Part shown: positions 35,855-44,955 of the stretch, piece after piece
How the letters are laid out: each line of letters starts with the position of its first letter
Position numbering within the stretch: position 1 is the stretch's first letter
Program-made: the position numbers and the translations under genes
From: an uncultured Bacteroidota bacterium
Lineage (GTDB): Bacteria > Bacteroidota > Bacteroidia > Bacteroidales > P3
NCBI GenBank assembly: GCA_902774395.1
Contig: CACYIK010000002.1
Coordinates: 1-64,000, forward strand
Direction of reading: 5' to 3'
Length of the DNA: 64,000 nt
The notes under the pieces: model-generated
Database searches by the model: none
Told to the model about the DNA's origin: nothing
What the model saw: the letters and a program-made list of their open reading frames with translations, nothing else

Positions 35855-38557
35855 ATGAAGAAAATCAGTCATATTAAGCAAGTTGCACTTGCTGTCGTCT
35901 TTAGTCTCTCGGGCACTTTAGCCCTAGGACAGGTCGGTCCGTCGGACCCCAGCCCCGTCGTCAACGGCGGCGAGTATGATTGGCCTCAGTCGCCCTGCCC
36001 CGAAGTGCAGATTAAACAGCGCCACGACCACACCGCCGGAACGCGCTATCGTCGTCTGGGATGGGACACCGTGGTGAACTGCGCCAACCCTACCATCATC
36101 CTCTCCTGTATGCCGCTTATCCCTGTGCAGTTCTTCAATGGTCAGTACTATGTTGACCCGATTCCCTACGACCCACCTGACACAACCTTCTCCTTGGGAA
36201 CCCGTATGCCTATCGGTACCGACGATGTATTCGCTAGCACCTTCACAAGCATCCCCTACCCATTCTATTTCTTTGGTATCCGAAAGAACCAATTCCGTAT
36301 CGGAGCGAATGGATTGGTTTCGTTCTGCAGCCCCGAAACATGGGGAGGTTCTTCTGCTTATGAACAGAATTATTGTCCCTATCCTGTTCGCGGAGCTAAC
36401 AACAAACTCCCTTGGAATGGAACATCAGGACATGCCATTCCTGGTGGTGCCTCTTATAACAACCGTATGCTTGACGCCATCTACGGTATATACGAGGACA
36501 CTGACCCCGCTTACTTCGTCGGTTCAGAGAGCAATAGGGTTGACGGCATCTACTATGGTATTCAGGACGAGTTCCCTTGCCGCAAAATCATCTGCTCATG
36601 GAAAGAAGCACCTGACTTCTCTCACCATTCTTCCAAAGGAACCTACCAAATTGTTTGCTACGAAGGCTCCAACATTATTGAAATACATGTCAAGAAACGC
36701 CAATGTTGTCCTTCTACTTCCGATGCTCTCATCGGCATTCAAAATGCCACCGGTCAACCTCAGGTTGCCTCTACAAACCCATCAGACCCTAATTCATCAC
36801 AATCTATCAGCGGCAAGCCTGCCGCCTTCTTCCCCGCCAACCTCGGTAACCCTGCCGGCACCCCTTGGACTAACGAAATCTACAATGTTGCCTACCGATT
36901 CACCCCCGCCGGCAGCACCAACACACGTGCCCGCTGGTACCGCATCTTCGATGACGGACGTCCCGACTATGAGCTTCTCGACGGTCAGAACGACCCCTCA
37001 GTCCAAGGTGACACCAACGGCTACTATATCCCCATGGGAGAAACCTCTACCGCCCCCACCCTCACCAAAGCCATCGTCCACCCCACAGTACCCACAAAAT
37101 ACCGTTTCCACCTGCGCTTCAAAAACGCTAACAACGACTGGTACTACCTCAACGACACCATCACCATCGGTGTGGACACCCTCAAGTATCTCAACCTGCA
37201 CAAGGCCAGAATCAATGACACCATGCCTGCCAAACTCGATATCTGCATTGGCGACACCGCCCGTATGCGTGTCGATATGCACAAATGGCAGGAGATCAAC
37301 CGCGAACTCTGGTACATCTACCGCATCACTGGCGGCGACACCATTCTCCTTGACACCCTCGTGGGCAACGGCCGCACCGCACTCCAGAACAGCTACATGA
37401 CTATTGGCAACCAACGCCTCATTCCCGCCTTCCGTATCATCAATGGCGACACCATCGTGGTGGACACCACACTCCACACCATCGACGACTACAACCTCGT
37501 GGGCGACTCTGTCCGTGTGCGCGACATACAGCTCTTCTCCGTCCTCCTGCCCACTACAGGACAACAGGACAACAAGATTGACTCCATCTACATCATGACC
37601 TCTACCCGTTTCACCAACGGATGTCCCACCAACGACACCATGCTGGTGCGCGTCTTCCCAAAATTCAACACGACCGTCACGCACGGCATCTGCCACGGCG
37701 ACACACTCCACTGGATTACCTCCGACAATCATGGACACAGATATGAACTCGACTACACTCACGAAACCGATCCCGCCAACACCTTCGTCGTCCTCCAGTC
37801 GGAACCCGGCTGCGACAGCACCGTGCATCTCCGACTGAAAATTTTCGACACCATACGCGTCCACTACCCCGTCACCGACTGCAAGCCCTACACCTGGATT
37901 GACACCAACGGCAACGGCAACCGCCGCACCTACTACCAGACCAACAACAATACCGCCGTCACCGACACCATCATGCTCAAGAACATCTACGGCTGCGACT
38001 CCATCGTCCAGCTCGACTTCACGCTGCGTCCACTGACGGCCAAGCTGCGCTCTGATGTCGACCACTTCGACCTTGACCACCTCGACGCCGTCCTCACCGA
38101 CATCTCCATCGGTGGCAACGGCCGCGTGTGGAAACTCCCCGGTGCCTCCGACCAGACTGGTGTCAACGCCTACTACACCATACCCGTCGAACTCGACGGC
38201 GCCGAGATTACTCTCATCGAGAGCAGCGAATGGGGCTGCGTCGACTCCGCTAAGATTTACCTGCCGCTCAACAAGGAGCACTTCTGGATGCCTAACGCCT
38301 TCACTCCCGACAATCCCGCCGGCAACAACACCTTCGGCTCGGTGAGTACCAAAACCCTCCACCAGGAGATGCTCATCTACAACCGCCGCGGCGAGCTGGT
38401 CTTCAGCTGTAAAGGCACCGACTGCGCCTGGAACGGACGCGACTTCAACGGCAATCCCTGCGTGCAAGGCGCCTACGTATACATCATACGCTACTCCAAC
38501 GAGTTCGAACCCAACGTGACTCATACCATCCGGGGTACAGTGATGCTAATCAGATAA
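35855..38557 (+). CDS. Secreted protein with CHU_C (type IX, type B) sorting domain
   Basis: 900 residues. Signal peptide MKKISHIKQVALAVVFSLSG ending ALGQ. The N-terminal third has a nidogen-like look (FYFFGIRKNQFRIGANGLVS, then YQIVCYEGSNIIEIHVK). Repeated Cys-rich beta modules follow (ITHGICHGDTLHW-like VTHGICHGDTLHW, YPVTDCKPYTWID). The C-terminus is the sorting domain: FWMPNAFTPDNPAGNNTF, MLIYNRRGELVF, WNGRDFNGNPCVQGAYVYII, IRGTVMLIR. Exported by the type IX system, probably to the cell surface; possibly an adhesin. The first part uses visibly more A/T-ending codons than the second half. Confidence 0.86.
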   Translation: MKKISHIKQVALAVVFSLSGTLALGQVGPSDPSPVVNGGEYDWPQSPCPEVQIKQRHDHTAGTRYRRLGWDTVVNCANPTIILSCMPLIPVQFFNGQYYVDPIPYDPPDTTFSLGTRMPIGTDDVFASTFTSIPYPFYFFGIRKNQFRIGANGLVSFCSPETWGGSSAYEQNYCPYPVRGANNKLPWNGTSGHAIPGGASYNNRMLDAIYGIYEDTDPAYFVGSESNRVDGIYYGIQDEFPCRKIICSWKEAPDFSHHSSKGTYQIVCYEGSNIIEIHVKKRQCCPSTSDALIGIQNATGQPQVASTNPSDPNSSQSISGKPAAFFPANLGNPAGTPWTNEIYNVAYRFTPAGSTNTRARWYRIFDDGRPDYELLDGQNDPSVQGDTNGYYIPMGETSTAPTLTKAIVHPTVPTKYRFHLRFKNANNDWYYLNDTITIGVDTLKYLNLHKARINDTMPAKLDICIGDTARMRVDMHKWQEINRELWYIYRITGGDTILLDTLVGNGRTALQNSYMTIGNQRLIPAFRIINGDTIVVDTTLHTIDDYNLVGDSVRVRDIQLFSVLLPTTGQQDNKIDSIYIMTSTRFTNGCPTNDTMLVRVFPKFNTTVTHGICHGDTLHWITSDNHGHRYELDYTHETDPANTFVVLQSEPGCDSTVHLRLKIFDTIRVHYPVTDCKPYTWIDTNGNGNRRTYYQTNNNTAVTDTIMLKNIYGCDSIVQLDFTLRPLTAKLRSDVDHFDLDHLDAVLTDISIGGNGRVWKLPGASDQTGVNAYYTIPVELDGAEITLIESSEWGCVDSAKIYLPLNKEHFWMPNAFTPDNPAGNNTFGSVSTKTLHQEMLIYNRRGELVFSCKGTDCAWNGRDFNGNPCVQGAYVYIIRYSNEFEPNVTHTIRGTVMLIR

Positions 38558-38569
38558 ACGTTGTCAAAA

Positions 38570-39577
38570 ATGAAAATAGCAGTAGTAGGAGCCACCGGGC
38601 TCGTGGGACGCGAGATGCTCACAGTGCTCGAAGAGAGAGGCTTTGGCAGCGAAGACATCATCGTGGCGGCATCACCGAAGTCAATAGGCAAAACCATCGC
38701 CTTCGCCGGCCGCGAGCTGACCGTCGTCAGCGTGGAGCAGGCTATCGAGGCCCGACCCGACTATGCCATCTTCTCGGCTGGCGCCAGCGCCTCGCGCCAA
38801 TATGCGCCGCTCTTCACCGCCGCCGGCGCCACCGTCATCGACAACTCGTCGGCCTGGCGCAAAGACCCCGCCATCCCGCTGGTAGTGCCCGAAATCAACA
38901 TCGCCACCGCCACTCAAGCACTCAAGCAATCAGGCAATCAGGCAATCATCATCGCCAACCCCAACTGCAGCACCATCCAGATGGTCCTCGCCATCTCGGC
39001 GCTGCACCGCGAATACGGCATCCGCCGCATCGTCATCTCCACTTACCAGAGCATCACAGGCACCGGCATCAAAGCCGTGCGCCAGCTGGAAGCCGAAGAG
39101 AAAGGTGATGAGCCTAAAGAAATGGCCTACCCCTACCCCATCCATAGGAACCTCTTCCCTCACGGCGGCGACTTCCTTTCCGACGGCTACACCACCGAGG
39201 AGCAGAAGCTCGTCGACGAGACACGCAAGATCTTCGGCGACCCCGCCATCATGGTCTCCGCCACCGTGGCTCGCGTACCTGTAGTGGGAGGCCATAGCGA
39301 GTCGGTCAACGTAGAACTGAAGAAAGAGTTCAACATGGACGATGTCCGACGCCTGATAGAAACCACCCCCGGCGTGGTGCTCTATGACGACCCCTCACGT
39401 AACATCTACCCCATGCCCATTGTTGCACACCATAAAGACGAGGTCTTCGTGGGCCGTCTGCGCCGCGACCACTCGCAGCCCTGCACCCTCAACCTTTGGG
39501 TCGTGGCCGACAACATCCGCAAGGGCGCCGCCACCAACGCCATACAAATCATGGAAAAGTTAATAGCGAACAGATAA
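38570..39577 (+). CDS. asd: Aspartate-semialdehyde dehydrogenase
   Basis: 335 residues from ATG at 38570. NADP-binding MKIAVVGATGLVGREML, active-site Cys in IANPNCSTIQMV, and later TYQSITGTGIKAVRQLE and ARVPVVGGHSESVN. It reduces aspartyl phosphate toward lysine/diaminopimelate, threonine and methionine. A TTG three codons earlier is the first in-frame alternative and was not chosen. It lies 12 bp after the CHU_C gene stop and 12 bp before gldH. Confidence 0.96.
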   Translation: MKIAVVGATGLVGREMLTVLEERGFGSEDIIVAASPKSIGKTIAFAGRELTVVSVEQAIEARPDYAIFSAGASASRQYAPLFTAAGATVIDNSSAWRKDPAIPLVVPEINIATATQALKQSGNQAIIIANPNCSTIQMVLAISALHREYGIRRIVISTYQSITGTGIKAVRQLEAEEKGDEPKEMAYPYPIHRNLFPHGGDFLSDGYTTEEQKLVDETRKIFGDPAIMVSATVARVPVVGGHSESVNVELKKEFNMDDVRRLIETTPGVVLYDDPSRNIYPMPIVAHHKDEVFVGRLRRDHSQPCTLNLWVVADNIRKGAATNAIQIMEKLIANR

Positions 39578-39589
39578 TAGTTTAAGGTT

Positions 39590-40111
39590 ATGAAAAAGCA
39601 CTTATCCTTTCACTCCCTCTCACTCCCTCTCACTCCCTTTCTCTTCCTTTTATTATTCGCTGCCTGTAGCAGCAAGAGCGACATCGTCATCGACGAGCAG
39701 CGTACCTTCGCCAACGATGTATGGAACCGCGTGACCCCGGAAGTCTTTGAAGTCGACATCGCCGACGAAGGTGACTATTTCCACATCGACCTCACAGTGG
39801 CCGTCGACACCGCCCTCTACCGCTACAAAGAGTTCCCTTTCAACCTTGACATCTACACCCCCGACGGCACCCATCGTCATCTCACGCCCCAATTCGACGT
39901 CAAAAACCACGACCGATGGAAAGGCGAAGCCGACGGACGCTACCGCGTGGTCACCAAACGAGTACAGAACTATTTCTACTTCAACACCCCCGGAAAACAC
40001 CGTATCGAAGTGCAACAAGCCACCTCGCAATACAACCTCGAAGGCATACACGCCTTCAAACTCCATATCGAGAAGGCAGAGTTGGATATCGACAAACTTA
40101 AAGAGAATTGA
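39590..40111 (+). CDS. gldH: Gliding motility lipoprotein GldH
   Basis: 173 residues. Lipoprotein signal with lipobox LLFAACSS. The body matches GldH: DVWNRVTPEVFEVDI, YRYKEFPFNLDIYTPDG, and a C-terminal HRIEVQQATSQYNLEGIHAF. GldH is found in gliding and in many non-gliding Bacteroidota with type IX secretion. The signal peptide's hydrophobic region (HSLSLPLTPF) is coded by a 10-bp CACTCCCTCT array, so losing a unit would shift frame and abolish the lipoprotein. The stop overlaps the uvrC start. Confidence 0.9.
   Translation: MKKHLSFHSLSLPLTPFLFLLLFAACSSKSDIVIDEQRTFANDVWNRVTPEVFEVDIADEGDYFHIDLTVAVDTALYRYKEFPFNLDIYTPDGTHRHLTPQFDVKNHDRWKGEADGRYRVVTKRVQNYFYFNTPGKHRIEVQQATSQYNLEGIHAFKLHIEKAELDIDKLKEN
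39611..39640. repeat. 10-bp array (CACTCCCTCT) in the gldH signal peptide
   Basis: CACTCCCTCT, CACTCCCTCT, CACTCCCTTT: two exact copies and one variant, with a looser copy upstream. Confidence 0.92.
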
Positions 40112-41976
40112 TAGACAGCAGCATCAACCCACACATCGACCGCATAGCCTTGCGGCTCAAGACCATCCCCGAAAGCCCCGGTGTCTACCAGCACCTCGAC
40201 GCTTCGGGGAAAGTCATCTATGTGGGTAAGGCACGCAACCTGAAAAACCGTGTCAGCAGCTATTTCTCACACTATGACGACAAGAGCGCCAAAATCAAGA
40301 TGCTGGTACGTAACATCTACGACACCCGCGTCACCGTCGTCGCCACCGAGGTCGACGCACTGCTGCTCGAGAACAGCCTCATCAAACGCTACCAGCCCCG
40401 ATACAACTCCCTGCTCAAAGACGACAAAAGCTACCCCTACCTCTGCATTACCGACGAGACCTATCCTCGCCTGCTCTACACTCGCAACCATCATCTCAAA
40501 GGACAATACTTCGGGCCCTACCCCAACGGTCGTATCCTCCGCGAACTGCAGGACATCATCCGCAACCTCTTCCAATACCGAACCTGCGACCGCATGGGCA
40601 AAAGGCCCTGCATGAAACACCAGATAGGTCTCTGCGGAGCCCCTTGCGCCGACCTGCAAAGCCAGGCGGAGTACATGGACACCATAGAGAACATACGCCG
40701 CATCCTCAAGGGCGACTTCGGAGACATCGTGGAAAGTCTCAAGACCCAGATGCTACACCTCGCCAACGAACTGCGCTTCGAAGAGGCCGAAGTCGTCAAG
40801 CAGAAGATACACCTGCTCGAAGAATACCAGAGCCGCTCCACCGTTGTCGACAACAATGTGCGCGACGTCGACGTCATCTCCATCCTCTCCGACAATGAGT
40901 CCTCTGCGGGGGGACCCGTTGCCTATGTCAATTTCATGCGCATCAAGAACGGCGCCATCATCTACAGTTTCAGCAACGAGATAAAGAAAAAGCTCGACGA
41001 AAGCGACGCCGAGATACTGGCTACCGTGCTGCCCGCACTTCACGAGCAGACCGCCAGCACCGCGCGCGAAGTGGTGCTCCCCTTCCGCGTCGACGACATC
41101 CCTGACGATTACCTGCAACAAAACGCAGACCCCAAGGGTGACCGCCGCAAACTCCTCGAACTCTCGCTTCGCAACGTCGAAAGTTATCAAAAACAGTGCC
41201 GCCACCAACGGGCCCTATTGAACGGCGAGCGGAAAGCAGAAAGCACCGAGCGTCTTCTGGAACGCTTACAACGGGCACTCAACCTACCTACCCTGCCCAG
41301 AGAGATCGACTGCTTCGACAACAGCCACATCCAAGGTGCCTATGCCGTGGCTGGCATGGTACGTTTCTCCAACGGCAAACCCAATAAAAACGAATACCGT
41401 AAGTTCAACCTACGCACCGCCGAAGCCGGCGACGACTACGGCGCTATGGCCGAAGTCATCGAGAGACAATATTCCAAAAACACTCCTCCTGATTTACTCA
41501 TTGTCGACGGCGGCGAAGGACAGATGCATGTAGCCTGGGATGTTATTCATAACAAGCTGGGCTTGGAAATTCCCATCGCCGGCCTGGCCAAGAACGACAA
41601 GCACAAAACGAATGAGCTATTATGCTTCGATAATAATATTCATACTCTCACTCCCTCTCACTCCCATCCACTCCCTTTCACTCCTCAAATAAAAGTCGTC
41701 CAACTAAAACCCACCGACCCTCTCTTCCACCTCCTCGAGCAGATACAAAACGAAGTGCACCGTTTCGCCATCACCTTCCATCGCGACAAACGTTCGAAAG
41801 GCACCTTCCGTACATCGCTCACAGATATCCCCGGCATTGGAGCCAAAACCGCACAGGACCTCCTGCTGCGCTTCGGGTCACTGAAGCAGGTGCGCCTGCA
41901 GACCCTCGACGACCTCGCCGCCGCCATTGGACCCGCCAAAGCCAAAACAGTATATAATTATTTAAATAACAAATAA
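40108..41976 (+). CDS. uvrC: UvrABC excinuclease subunit C
   Basis: 622 residues. GIY-YIG nuclease domain near the start (SPGVYQHLDASGKVIYVGKA), a UVR/BC coiled-coil segment, the RNase H-like domain (EIDCFDNSHIQGAYAVAGMV, LLIVDGGEGQMH) and a C-terminal helix-hairpin-helix (TDIPGIGAKTAQDLLLRFGS). It makes both nicks in nucleotide excision repair. The start is TTG at 40108, overlapping the gldH stop; there is no nearby ATG. A 10-bp array (41649-41688) codes HTLTPSHSHPLPFTP, next to EVHRFAITFHRDKR. Confidence 0.95.
   Translation: MIDSSINPHIDRIALRLKTIPESPGVYQHLDASGKVIYVGKARNLKNRVSSYFSHYDDKSAKIKMLVRNIYDTRVTVVATEVDALLLENSLIKRYQPRYNSLLKDDKSYPYLCITDETYPRLLYTRNHHLKGQYFGPYPNGRILRELQDIIRNLFQYRTCDRMGKRPCMKHQIGLCGAPCADLQSQAEYMDTIENIRRILKGDFGDIVESLKTQMLHLANELRFEEAEVVKQKIHLLEEYQSRSTVVDNNVRDVDVISILSDNESSAGGPVAYVNFMRIKNGAIIYSFSNEIKKKLDESDAEILATVLPALHEQTASTAREVVLPFRVDDIPDDYLQQNADPKGDRRKLLELSLRNVESYQKQCRHQRALLNGERKAESTERLLERLQRALNLPTLPREIDCFDNSHIQGAYAVAGMVRFSNGKPNKNEYRKFNLRTAEAGDDYGAMAEVIERQYSKNTPPDLLIVDGGEGQMHVAWDVIHNKLGLEIPIAGLAKNDKHKTNELLCFDNNIHTLTPSHSHPLPFTPQIKVVQLKPTDPLFHLLEQIQNEVHRFAITFHRDKRSKGTFRTSLTDIPGIGAKTAQDLLLRFGSLKQVRLQTLDDLAAAIGPAKAKTVYNYLNNK
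41649..41688. repeat. 10-bp array (CACTCCCTCT) inside uvrC
   Basis: CACTCCCTCT, CACTCCCATC, CACTCCCTTT, CACTCCTCAA. Confidence 0.92.
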
Positions 41977-41977
41977 C

Positions 41978-42526
41978 ATGAAATCCAGAATTCTCATTCT
42001 TATCTTAGCCTGTCTGCTGACGGCCGCCTGCGGCAACGGCGAGACACGCCGCGAATTCCGCTCCGCAGACGGTTCCGTCGTCGCCGTCTGCACCTATACC
42101 GGCGACGACAGTCTTCACGCCCAGTGGACCTTCACCGACGCCAACGGCAACCCCTACGTCCCCGGATGCGACTCCCTGAAAGTCCTCGAGCTCGGCTCCG
42201 AGGGTCATCCCATGACCGTCGTCTTCTACCTCAATGACCACCGTCAGCGCCACATCCAGTTCCATGACAAGTACATGCAGCGCCGCAGCGACGGCTACAG
42301 TGTCGACGGCCTCCGCACAGGCACATGGACCAGCTTCTTCCCAAACGGCACCATGCAGTCGGAGGGCAACTACTTCGCCGGCCGCGAAGAGGGACCTTAT
42401 AAAGTCTTCTATGAGAACGGACGCCCCTTCTACCTCGGCCAGTACCACGACGGTCACCCCACAGGCACTTGGGAGTTCTATGACGAAGATGGCAACCTCG
42501 CCGGCACCAAAGAGTATGATAAATGA
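41978..42526 (+). CDS. Lipoprotein with YwqK/MORN-like repeats
   Basis: 182 residues. Lipoprotein signal MKSRILILILACLLTAACGN with lipobox LTAAC. The C-terminal half has three MORN-type repeats: TGTWTSFFPNGTMQSEGNYF, EGPYKVFYENGRPFYLGQYH, TGTWEFYDEDGNLAGTKEY. Proteins of this family are often labelled YwqK antitoxin-like by similarity, but nothing here suggests a toxin-antitoxin pair. Likely periplasmic or outer membrane; function unknown. Its 3' end overlaps cca by 11 bp. Confidence 0.85.
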   Translation: MKSRILILILACLLTAACGNGETRREFRSADGSVVAVCTYTGDDSLHAQWTFTDANGNPYVPGCDSLKVLELGSEGHPMTVVFYLNDHRQRHIQFHDKYMQRRSDGYSVDGLRTGTWTSFFPNGTMQSEGNYFAGREEGPYKVFYENGRPFYLGQYHDGHPTGTWEFYDEDGNLAGTKEYDK

Positions 42527-43946
42527 TTTATTTCCCGAGATAGGGCATGTCATCGGCGCCGAAGCCGACCGCATGGGCATCGATGCATACTTCGTCGGTG
42601 GCGTCGTGCGTGATCATTTCCTCCAGCGTCCTTGCACCGACATCGACGTGGTCTGCATCGGTCACGACGAAGGGGGCGAGGTGCATATCGGAATCGAACT
42701 CGCCAAGGCGGTCTCCGCTGCCGTCGGCGGTTCGCATGTCTCCGTCTTCAAGAACTTCGGCACCGCCTCCTTCCGTTACCACGACCTCGAGCTTGAGTTT
42801 GTAGGCGCACGAAAAGAAAGCTACTCCCGCGACAGCCGCAAACCCATCGTCGAGAACGGTACCCTCGAGGACGACCAGCGCCGACGCGACTTCACCGTCA
42901 ACGCCCTCGCCGTCTGTCTCAACGCCGACCGCTTCGGCGAGCTCATGGACCCTTTCGGCGGCATCCAAGATCTCAACAACGGCATCCTCCGCACTCCCCT
43001 CGACCCCGACATCACCTTCAGCGACGACCCACTGCGCATGATGCGAGCCATACGCTTCGCCTCGCAGCTGGGATTCCGCATTGCCGATGAAACCTTCGAG
43101 GCCATCGCCCGCAACGCAAAACGCATAGAGATTGTCAGCGCCGAGCGCATCACCGTGGAGCTCAACAAAATCATGCTCTCACCCACCCCCTCCCTGGGAC
43201 TTAAACTGATGCAGAAGTGCGGCCTTATGCAACTCATACTCCCCGAGATCTCCGCCCTCGCCGGCGTAGAAACAGTGGAAGGCCGCGGTCATAAGGACAT
43301 CTTCTTCCACACCATGCAGGTGCTGGACAACGTCGTGGAAGGTGAAAGCTCACCTCTTTACCTCCGTTGGGCCGCTTTGCTGCACGATGTCGGCAAGCCC
43401 GGCGTGAAACGCTACGACCCCAAGCAGGGATGGACCTTCCACGGTCATGAGGCCCGTGGAGCCCATATGGTGAAGCGCATCTTCAAGCGCCTCCGACTGC
43501 CGTTGGGCGAGGAAATGCGCTACGTTGAGAAACTCGTCATGCTCCACATGCGTCCCATCATCCTCGCCGAGGATGTCGTCACCGACAGCGCAGTGCGACG
43601 TCTCCTCTTCGAGGCCGGCGACGACATCGACGACCTTATGCTCCTCTGCAACGCCGATATCACCACCCGTAACGAAGAGAAGCAACGCCGCCACCGTGCC
43701 AACTTCGAACTGGTGAAACGTAAACTCGTTGAGCTTGAGGAACGCGACCGCATACGCAACTTCCAGCCTCCTGTCAGTGGCGAGGACATCATGACCACCT
43801 TCGGCATCGGCCCCTGCCGCGAGATAGGCACCATCAAGGACGCCATCAAGGACGCCATCCTCGACGGCAAAATCCCCAACGACCGCGACGCCGCCTGGCA
43901 GATGATGCTCGATATCGCCGCCTCTCTCGGTCTCCAACCGAAATAA
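42516..43946 (+). CDS. cca: CCA tRNA nucleotidyltransferase
   Basis: 476 residues. The polymerase-beta-like active site has FVGGVVRDHFL and PCTDIDVVCIG, with RRRDFTVNALAV further on. The C-terminal HD domain has RWAALLHDVGKPGVK. It adds or repairs the 3' CCA of tRNAs. The ATG at 42516 gives the family start; a longer upstream frame is antisense-like sequence from the overlapping lipoprotein gene and was rejected. A 7-bp array follows the stop. Confidence 0.94.
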   Translation: MINDLFPEIGHVIGAEADRMGIDAYFVGGVVRDHFLQRPCTDIDVVCIGHDEGGEVHIGIELAKAVSAAVGGSHVSVFKNFGTASFRYHDLELEFVGARKESYSRDSRKPIVENGTLEDDQRRRDFTVNALAVCLNADRFGELMDPFGGIQDLNNGILRTPLDPDITFSDDPLRMMRAIRFASQLGFRIADETFEAIARNAKRIEIVSAERITVELNKIMLSPTPSLGLKLMQKCGLMQLILPEISALAGVETVEGRGHKDIFFHTMQVLDNVVEGESSPLYLRWAALLHDVGKPGVKRYDPKQGWTFHGHEARGAHMVKRIFKRLRLPLGEEMRYVEKLVMLHMRPIILAEDVVTDSAVRRLLFEAGDDIDDLMLLCNADITTRNEEKQRRHRANFELVKRKLVELEERDRIRNFQPPVSGEDIMTTFGIGPCREIGTIKDAIKDAILDGKIPNDRDAAWQMMLDIAASLGLQPK

Positions 43947-43947
43947 C

Positions 43948-43975
43948 TAAGAATTAAGAACTAAGAGTTAAGAGC
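43948..43975. repeat. 7-bp array (TAAGAAT) after cca
   Basis: TAAGAAT, TAAGAAC, TAAGAGT, TAAGAGC, starting 2 bp after the cca stop. Confidence 0.88.
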
Positions 43976-44007
43976 AAAATTCTTTTTTTCATCTCAATAT
44001 TATTTCG

Positions 44008-44015
44008 TATTTTTG
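44008..44015 (+). promoter_or_regulatory. Bacteroidota -7 box (TATTTTTG) before the crotonase gene
   Basis: TATTTTTG fits TAnnTTTG and lies 45 bp before the start codon. The upstream -33 region is T-rich but has no clear TTTG. Confidence 0.6.
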
Positions 44016-44059
44016 CATCTTCAAAACAACCCACTTAACCCAACAAATCCAATAGACCC

Positions 44060-44836
44060 ATGTACGAACACCTGAAAATAGAAGAACACGGTCATGTAGC
44101 CATACTGACCATCTCGGCCCCCAAGAGTCTTAATGCTCTCAACACCACTATTCTCAATGAGATCGATGAGTTCCTCGACGAGTTTGAAGGCGGTCAGTTC
44201 CGCTGCCTCATCATCACCGGCGACGGCGAGAAGAGCTTCGTGGCGGGTGCCGACATCAGTGAGATGGCGACCCTCGGACCCCAGCAGGGAGAGACTTTCG
44301 GAAAACGTGGCTCCGATGTGTTCCGCCGCATCGAGACCCTCCCCTGCCCCGTCATCGCTGCCATCAACGGCTTCGCCCTCGGCGGCGGCTGCGAGCTGGC
44401 CATGGCCTGCGACATACGCATCTGCTCCGACAACGCCAAGTTCGGCCAACCCGAAGTGGGCCTCGGCATCATCCCCGGCTTCAGCGGCACTGTACGTCTC
44501 GCACGCCTCGTGGGCATGGGCATGGCCAAGCAGCTCATCTACACCGGCAAGGTCATCAAAGCCGATGAAGCCCTCCGCATAGGTCTCGTAAATGAAGTCC
44601 TTCCCCAAGCCGAGCTGATGAACCGCACCCTCGAGCTGGCAGGCCAGATTGCCACCAACGCACCCTTGGCCGTCAGCGCCGCCAAGCTCTGCATCAACAC
44701 CGAGTTCGACATGGAAGCCGAAGACGCCATCAAATTCGAGAACCGAGCCTTTGGCCTCTGCTTCAACACCGAAGACCAGAAGAACGGCATGAAAGCCTTC
44801 CTCGAGAAAGGCAAATGCGAATTTATCGGCAAATGA
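44060..44836 (+). CDS. Enoyl-CoA hydratase (crotonase family)
   Basis: 258 residues, usual length. Oxyanion-hole segment SFVAGADISEM. Catalytic glutamates lie in ALGGGCELAMACD and FGQPEVGLGIIPGFSG, both intact as in short-chain crotonases. It interconverts crotonyl-CoA and 3-hydroxybutyryl-CoA or similar acyl chains. The 3-hydroxyacyl-CoA dehydrogenase gene follows on the same strand, giving two consecutive steps of butyryl-CoA formation or beta-oxidation. Thiolase and acyl-CoA dehydrogenase are not in the window. Confidence 0.92.
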   Translation: MYEHLKIEEHGHVAILTISAPKSLNALNTTILNEIDEFLDEFEGGQFRCLIITGDGEKSFVAGADISEMATLGPQQGETFGKRGSDVFRRIETLPCPVIAAINGFALGGGCELAMACDIRICSDNAKFGQPEVGLGIIPGFSGTVRLARLVGMGMAKQLIYTGKVIKADEALRIGLVNEVLPQAELMNRTLELAGQIATNAPLAVSAAKLCINTEFDMEAEDAIKFENRAFGLCFNTEDQKNGMKAFLEKGKCEFIGK

Positions 44837-44955
44837 TTAAAGAAACGGCGAATGAGTAATTCGCCCCCAATTGACCTGCGATAGCAAATTAGTTAAATTA
44901 GAATAATTAGCCGTTAAAAAAGAAAATATCGTTTAACATTTAAATAATTAGCAAC

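Noticed and set aside
42234..42515. N-terminal extension of cca
   Set aside because: Ser/Thr/Ala-rich out-of-frame reading of the overlapping lipoprotein gene; the family start lies at 42516.
41978..42526. Toxin-antitoxin system based on the YwqK-like annotation
   Set aside because: The protein is an exported lipoprotein with MORN-type repeats, and its neighbours are uvrC and cca, not a toxin.
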